Source: CAYYNP01 sp964472545 (GTDB taxonomy: Bacteria > Planctomycetota > Planctomycetia > Pirellulales > Thermoguttaceae). From it: a stretch of DNA of 35,411 nt. A model generated the notes under the pieces. The model searched no databases. It saw only the letters and a list, made by a program, of their open reading frames with translations, and was not told the DNA's origin. The translations under genes and the position numbers were made by a program. Positions within the stretch are counted from its first letter, which is position 1; each line of letters begins with the position of its first letter. The stretch spans positions 1-35,411 of the forward strand of contig CAYYNP010000070.1 in assembly GCA_964472545.1 (NCBI GenBank), written 5' to 3'. Shown one piece after another: positions 31,221 to 35,411 of this stretch.

Positions 31221-32807
31221 TCACTCCGGATCGACATTGTATTGCTTGACGTTCTCGACGTACTGCTCGTACGGTCGCCACCAAACCCAGCAGCCGGGCA
31301 ATGCTTCACGGAGCTTGTCGGTGCCTTCTGCGGTGAGCCCGGGAGCGATTAAGAACACCCTCTTGAGTTTGGAGAGCCCTGTGAGATGTTCCAGGCCCGC
31401 ATCGGTGATTCTGGCATCGATCAAGCCCAGGTCCTCGAGGTTGGACAGCCCTCGAAGGCGTTTCAGGCCGGCGTCTCCGACCCGTGTTTCCGTCAGATCC
31501 AACTCGGTGAGTTCAACGAGCCCTCCGAGGTGTTCCATGCCCGCGTCACTGATCTGCGTGTCCCTCAGATTCAGGTCTCGCAACTCGATCAGCCCGGCCA
31601 GATGAGCCAGTCCGGCATCCGTGACGTTGGTGCTTTGGAGCTTCAGAACCTGCAGGCAGCCTAATTCACGGAGATGCGCCAGCCCTGCATCGGTCATCCG
31701 GTCGCAGCTCCACAGATCCAGTTCTTCCAGGCTAAGCATTCCCTCCAAGTGTGCCAGTCCGGCGTCGCTCACGTTCGTGCCGTGCAGCCCCAGTACCCGA
31801 AGGTTGGGCGACGCTTCCAGGTGAACCAGCGCAGCATCCGTGATGTTGGTGACGCTGAGGTCCAACTCTCGCAGGCTATGCAGTTCTCTGAGATGCTTCA
31901 TCCCGGCGCTGGTGATCTGCTTGCAGCACGCCAGATTCAATCGCTGCAAATGCCGCATCTCTCCGACGTGCTCCAAACCCGCATTGGAAACGCCGGTGAA
32001 ACCCAGGTCGAGGTCCTCGAGGCAGGGAATCTCCTTGAGATGCTTCAGCCCCGCATCGGTAACGTAAGCGGACGCCCAGAGCTGCAATTCCTTCAGGCGG
32101 GGCATTGCCTTGATGTGTTTCAGCCCGTCGTCGGTGACGGTCGACCTGTAGAGTTCCAGCCTTTCGAGTCTATCGAGTTCCTTCAGGTGCGACAGCATGT
32201 CGTCGTCGTTCCAAATTATGTAGACTTCACTCGCGTGATCTGACGAGAAGTGTAACTCTCGAAGACGATAGCCCAGCCCGGATCGCTCCCTCTTCGGCGT
32301 GTAGCCGCCGCCTCTTCCGTGCGTGGATACGCGGACGACATGGTCGAAGAAATCAACGCCCAGCCGTTCCCGCAGCCCGGCCGGCCCGGGAGGTTCTGCG
32401 CCGGAGATGTATTGGCCGTCGGCGTCGTACTCGCAACCGTAGTACACTCTCCAATCCGCTGCCCACAACAACTCCACGATCTCCCGCTGTCGTTTTGCCT
32501 GGCGGATTCCGACGGCGAGCCAACTGCACGGCACGGCCACCGCCACGACCAGCACCAGCAGCGAGCGGAGGCTGAATTGGAACCGACGGCGAAGGAGTTG
32601 GAAGGTGGCGAACCAGAGCACCGTCAGCGTCATCGTTGCGCCGAGGACGGCCACCGAGATGAGCACGGGCCAGCCCTTGAGTTCGCCGAATCCGAACCAC
32701 GCGTAGCGCTCCGAGAGCAGCAGCATGCCCTCGATGGCCAACAGGCCGACCATAAGCCTGTCCGGCGTGAGATGATACCAGCGGCGTCTTGCGCTATGGT
32801 CATCCAT
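31221..32807 (-). CDS. Membrane-anchored leucine-rich-repeat protein
   Basis: Start ATG 32807 follows GAGGG by seven bases and gives 528 residues. Three membrane spans lie in the first 110 residues (LMVGLLAIEGMLLLS, VLISVAVLGATMTLTVLWF, FSLRSLLVLVVAVAVPCSWL); the last type is frequent in planctomycete proteins. A linker domain of about 100 residues is followed by about eleven leucine-rich repeats of roughly 24 residues (about 200-490). The typical unit is L-x-x-L-x-L-x-x-T-x-[IV]-[TS]-D-A-G-L-x-H-L, the ribonuclease-inhibitor/GALA-like LRR class. The end is EQYVENVKQYNVDPE. The repeats are probably outside the membrane and bind a protein or envelope ligand. Function unknown. Confidence 0.88.
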   Translation of the reverse strand: MDDHSARRRWYHLTPDRLMVGLLAIEGMLLLSERYAWFGFGELKGWPVLISVAVLGATMTLTVLWFATFQLLRRRFQFSLRSLLVLVVAVAVPCSWLAVGIRQAKRQREIVELLWAADWRVYYGCEYDADGQYISGAEPPGPAGLRERLGVDFFDHVVRVSTHGRGGGYTPKRERSGLGYRLRELHFSSDHASEVYIIWNDDDMLSHLKELDRLERLELYRSTVTDDGLKHIKAMPRLKELQLWASAYVTDAGLKHLKEIPCLEDLDLGFTGVSNAGLEHVGEMRHLQRLNLACCKQITSAGMKHLRELHSLRELDLSVTNITDAALVHLEASPNLRVLGLHGTNVSDAGLAHLEGMLSLEELDLWSCDRMTDAGLAHLRELGCLQVLKLQSTNVTDAGLAHLAGLIELRDLNLRDTQISDAGMEHLGGLVELTELDLTETRVGDAGLKRLRGLSNLEDLGLIDARITDAGLEHLTGLSKLKRVFLIAPGLTAEGTDKLREALPGCWVWWRPYEQYVENVKQYNVDPE

Positions 32808-33028
32808 TGTCGTGCCCTCGGTCGCCAGCTTTGACGGGTCCGGTAAGGTCGCCAGAACCATGTCGTGCCGTTGCCGTCATACCCTCCGCTGCATGCTTCG
32901 ATTGTAGTGCTCGCGCATCCGACACTTCAAGAGAGATTGTAGCCCGACGCGATGGTCTCGGGCCCAAGCACCCCTTCTGACGGGTGGTTTTGCCTGCCGG
33001 TTTCCCGTCACGCCCGTTCTATGTAGAA

Positions 33029-33055
33029 TAGAGACTCTTGGCAAAGGAGTCTCTA
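33029..33055 (+). promoter_or_regulatory. Hairpin covering the ribosome binding site of the small membrane protein
   Basis: TAGAGACTC (33029-33037) and GAGTCTCTA (33047-33055) form a perfect 9-bp stem with a 9-base loop. The ribosome binding site AAAGGAG (33043-33049) overlaps the loop and the 3' arm, and ATG 33057 follows two bases after the stem. Folding would block initiation. A possible -10 TAGAAT (33024-33029) would start transcription inside the 5' arm, so the hairpin works only if the real start is upstream. Confidence 0.55.
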
Positions 33056-33056
33056 A

Positions 33057-33308
33057 ATGCGTAATCTGCGAGCGATCTGCCGAAACCTGCGGATCATTGT
33101 CCTGGCAGCCGTCTGCTGGTTGGCTGCCTATTCGACTGCATGGGCCCAAGAGAGCGACCGCAGCGGCGGCAAGGCGGGCTGGATTTTCGCCTATGCGCTG
33201 GTTATCCTCGGCGTCGTGCTGGGCATGCTGCTGGTCTGCAAGTCCAGCCGGCGCCGCGACCGGCCGAAGTCAGTGATGTTTGCCGACGCGCCCGAAGAGG
33301 AGGATTAG
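33057..33308 (+). CDS. 83-residue small membrane protein
   Basis: ATG 33057 follows AAAGGAG by seven bases. A signal peptide (about 1-30, ending AWA) is followed by a short loop, one membrane span (about 41-60, WIFAYALVILGVVLGMLLVC) and a basic-then-acidic tail (KSSRRRDRPK, then EEED). It is probably a single-span protein with its tail in the cytoplasm. I do not know the family. Its last codon overlaps the last codon of the convergent DegT gene (TTAG), so their 3' ends are fused. A hairpin covers its ribosome binding site. Confidence 0.8.
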   Translation: MRNLRAICRNLRIIVLAAVCWLAAYSTAWAQESDRSGGKAGWIFAYALVILGVVLGMLLVCKSSRRRDRPKSVMFADAPEEED

Positions 33309-34558
33309 GCCTCGCCCCCGGCCAGCTTCCTTCTCGCCGCCGGATGTTTGAGGAAATTCGGGCCGCGCAACGCGTGGCTGTTGCTGCGGGGCCGGAAGGC
33401 GGCGATCCGCTCGACCACGCGTTGCTGCTCCTCGGCGGTCAATTCCGGGAAGATCGGCAGGGCCAACACTTCTTCGGCGGCACGCAGCGTCTCGGGCAAA
33501 TCGGTCGGAATGTAGCCCAAGTAGCGGAAGCACTCTTGCTGGTGCAGCCCTAGGGGATAGTAGATTTCGCTGCCGATTTTGGCCTCGGCCAGGAATTCGC
33601 GCAGCGCGTCGCGGTGTCCGTCGGGCACCCGGACAACGTATTGATTCCAGACGTGGCGCCGCCGCTTTGCGGTCTGGGGCAGGCGGACCATGCGGTGGAG
33701 CCCGGCGTCCTGGAACATCTTGGTGTAGCGTTCGGCATTGGTTTGCCGCATTTCCGACCAGCGATCGAGGTGCCGCAGCTTGACGCTGAGCACGACGGCC
33801 TGGAAGGCGTCGAGCCGGCTGTTGACGCCGACGGTCGAGTGGTAATAGCGCGGCCGCATCCCATGCCCTCGCAACAGTTGCAGCCGGTCGGCCATCGCCT
33901 CGCTGTCGGTGGTGAGCATCCCTCCGTCGCCCGCCCCGCCAAGGTTTTTGGTGGGATAGAAGCTAAAACACCCGACGTCGCCGAGCGATCCTGCGCGGCG
34001 TCCGTTGAATTCCGCTCCGATCGCCTGCGCCGCGTCTTCGACCACCGCGATGCCGGCCTCTGCGGCGATGCGGTTGATTTCGTCCATCTCGGCGGCCTGG
34101 CCGAAGAGGTGGACGGGTATGATCGCCTTGGTGTCGTTGGTGATCGACGCGTCGATGGCGGCGGGGTCGACGTTGTAGGTAGCCGGGTCGATATCCGCGA
34201 AGACCGGCCTTGCCCCCAGCCGTGTGACGGCGCTGGCGGTGGCAAAGAACGTGAAGCTGGGCAAGATGACCTCATCCCCCGGCCCGACGTCCAAGGCCAT
34301 CATGGCCAATAGCAGGGCGTCGCTTCCCGACGCACACCCCACGGCATGTTCCGCCTGACAGTAGGCCGCGATCTCTTGTTCCAGCTTCGTGACGTCGGGC
34401 CCGAGACAGAAGTAATTGCTGTCCCAGACTCGACTTAAGGCCTCCATTACTTCGCTTTTCAAGTCGCGGTGCTGACGCCCAAGGTCCAGCAAGGGCACCG
34501 GCGTGTCTGCTGCGAGTTGCTTATGTTGACCGTTGGGACTATTCGATGATCTGTTCAT
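33305..34558 (-). CDS. DegT/DnrJ/EryC1/StrS-family aminotransferase
   Basis: The 417-residue PLP enzyme starts at ATG 34558; the frame upstream is short and basic. Family motifs are VPLLDLGRQHRDLK, GCASGSDALLLAMMAL, VILPSFTFFATASAV, VVEDAAQAIGAEFNG with PLP-binding Asp175, and the Schiff-base lysine in SFYPTKNLG (Lys204). Such enzymes usually transfer an amino group to a keto-sugar nucleotide for surface polysaccharides, though some only dehydrate. No sugar-nucleotide or glycosyltransferase gene is in the window, so the substrate is open. I see no good ribosome binding site at this start. Its stop overlaps that of the convergent small gene by three bases. Confidence 0.92.
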   Translation of the reverse strand: MNRSSNSPNGQHKQLAADTPVPLLDLGRQHRDLKSEVMEALSRVWDSNYFCLGPDVTKLEQEIAAYCQAEHAVGCASGSDALLLAMMALDVGPGDEVILPSFTFFATASAVTRLGARPVFADIDPATYNVDPAAIDASITNDTKAIIPVHLFGQAAEMDEINRIAAEAGIAVVEDAAQAIGAEFNGRRAGSLGDVGCFSFYPTKNLGGAGDGGMLTTDSEAMADRLQLLRGHGMRPRYYHSTVGVNSRLDAFQAVVLSVKLRHLDRWSEMRQTNAERYTKMFQDAGLHRMVRLPQTAKRRRHVWNQYVVRVPDGHRDALREFLAEAKIGSEIYYPLGLHQQECFRYLGYIPTDLPETLRAAEEVLALPIFPELTAEEQQRVVERIAAFRPRSNSHALRGPNFLKHPAARRKLAGGEA

Positions 34559-34663
34559 GGCTGGCGCACAACGATGGGGACATTGAAACCCCTTCTTTCG
34601 ACGGGGTCGCCTTGAGCGTACGGGAATCAACGGGCCGAACGTTAGGGATTTCTGCCCGGTGAG

Positions 34664-35155
34664 TCAAGATCGACCTTCCTCACGCGCCGTGTTGGCTCCG
34701 GCGCGGTCGATCGCGGCGACCAGCGCCTCGAAGGCCGCCGGATCGACCATCCGGTGGTTCTCGCCGGCAACGATCAGGTGGTCGTCGGGCAGCCCGCTCT
34801 TGCGCGCCAACTCTTGACTGCCCTCGAACGGAACCACCTCATCGTGTTCAGAATGGACGATCAAGGTGGTCGCAGGGACGGTCGCGTCGGTTCCCCAGTT
34901 TCTCCAGGCGGGTGCGATCAACACCAGCGGCGTGTCGCCCACCTCAATGTTCATCGCCGCGGCCCCGCCCCGCGACGAGCCGACCACCACGTCCGGCCGG
35001 CCCTGGTCGAAGGCGAGTTGGGCAATCCGCAGCGATTCGCTGAAGTTGTCGTCCGACAGCGCCGGGTGGATTACCTCGTAGCCCTGTTGCTTGAGAAACG
35101 TGGGACGAATGCCGTTGGGGTCGGAGCCGAAGCCGTGCAAAAACAAGACGATCAT
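34664..35155 (-). CDS. Small alpha/beta hydrolase
   Basis: Start ATG 35155 follows GGAGG by about five bases and gives 163 residues; an upstream TTG in the same frame is less likely. The fold is clear: MIVLFLHGFGSDPNG (oxyanion-loop HGFG), VVGSSRGGAAAM with nucleophile Ser61 in G-S-S-R-G, an aspartate in IVHSEHDEVVPF, and a histidine in AGENHRM. At 163 residues it is a minimal hydrolase without a lid, like YqiA/YcfP-type esterases. It is probably cytoplasmic, as there is no signal peptide. The substrate is unknown. It lies just left of an inverted-repeat element. Confidence 0.85.
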   Translation of the reverse strand: MIVLFLHGFGSDPNGIRPTFLKQQGYEVIHPALSDDNFSESLRIAQLAFDQGRPDVVVGSSRGGAAAMNIEVGDTPLVLIAPAWRNWGTDATVPATTLIVHSEHDEVVPFEGSQELARKSGLPDDHLIVAGENHRMVDPAAFEALVAAIDRAGANTAREEGRS

Positions 35156-35167
35156 GGGGTCCTCCAA

Positions 35168-35273
35168 AAAGCCGCGACCGGTGGTCGCGCCAGAAGTCCG
35201 TTAGTCGGTGGTCCCGCCGCCGGGGTTTGCACTCAGTTGCTATCTGCCGGGCGCGACCACCGGTCGCGGCTTT
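35168..35273. repeat. 106-bp element bounded by perfect 23-bp inverted repeats
   Basis: Positions 35168-35190 and 35251-35273 are exact reverse complements (23 of 23), separated by 60 bases. Each arm also folds on itself: GCGACC-GGT-GGTCGC. There is no gene inside and no clear target duplication at the ends. The form suggests a REP/BIME-like or miniature mobile element. Confidence 0.85.
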
Positions 35274-35302
35274 ATGATACGCGCGGGCCACGATTGGGCA
35301 AT

Positions 35303-35359
35303 GCCGCTTGGTGGTGGGCCGCTTGGTGGTGGGCCGCTTGGTGGTGGGCCGCTTGGTGG
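35303..35359. repeat. 15-bp tandem repeat, nearly four units
   Basis: Units GCCGCTTGGTGGTGG at 35303-35317, 35318-35332 and 35333-35347 are identical, and a partial fourth runs to 35359. No gene is visible in 35156-35411, so this is intergenic or the distal end of a gene lying outside the window. Confidence 0.9.
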
Positions 35360-35411
35360 GAGCCGGTTGCGTTGTTGCGTCTTGGATGTTGGCGAGAGGG
35401 GGTGGGGGCGG

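Overview
The window looks like chromosomal DNA of a planctomycete, probably of the Pirellulales type. This is inferred from gene content, not from a marker gene. The DNA is GC-rich. It carries a secreted sulfatase, a DUF1573 protein, an FG-GAP beta-propeller, a membrane LRR protein with an FSLRSLL-type membrane segment, an NPYxSP-type DUF4190-like protein, a stand-alone RNA polymerase alpha C-terminal domain, and many conserved-looking hypothetical membrane proteins. I see no rRNA, tRNA, CRISPR array, transposase or phage gene.

Layout. 50-1492 (-): secreted FG-GAP protein. 2028-5897 (+): a three-gene operon with a MotA/TolQ/ExbB-type channel subunit and two single-span, coiled-coil partners. 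5950-14166 (-): a run of metabolic genes on one strand. In transcription order these are a UROD-family methyltransferase-like protein, a 56-residue small protein, a corrinoid-binding protein, a DUF1573 protein, hemE, gatB, a SAM hydroxide adenosyltransferase (overlapping gatB) and bioA. 14457-18048 (-): an ABC exporter operon (anchored protein, ATPase, permease). 18398-19105 (+): a cyclophilin-like lipoprotein. 19112-19723 (-): a secreted hypothetical. 20146-23419 (+): an ExeA-like AAA ATPase, a CpsD-like protein with a broken Walker A motif, and a small membrane protein. 23514-25766 (-): UvrD/PcrA helicase. 26096-28983 (+): a free alpha-CTD, then a tight three-gene operon of DUF3592 membrane protein, arrestin-like protein and P-loop NTPase. 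29039-31053 (-): sulfatase and a small membrane protein. 31221-32807 (-): LRR protein. 33057-33308 (+): small membrane protein with a hairpin over its ribosome binding site. 33305-34558 (-): DegT aminotransferase. 34664-35155 (-): small alpha/beta hydrolase. The right end holds a 106-bp inverted-repeat element and a 15-bp tandem array.

How the genes may work together. The bioA-to-hemE block is ordinary cofactor and translation metabolism. The UROD-like and corrinoid genes probably form a B12-dependent methyl-transfer pair of unknown substrate. The two best candidates for an undescribed system are (a) the TolQ-like three-gene operon, in which one single-span partner has the expected membrane aspartate and the other has alanine there, and (b) the DUF3592/arrestin-like/NTPase operon with the free alpha-CTD next to it. 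The intergenic DNA is unusually rich in short palindromes and in 7-, 8-, 14- and 15-bp tandem repeats, many of them just after stop codons. Starts were chosen by ribosome binding site and family length; several genes use GTG and one uses TTG.
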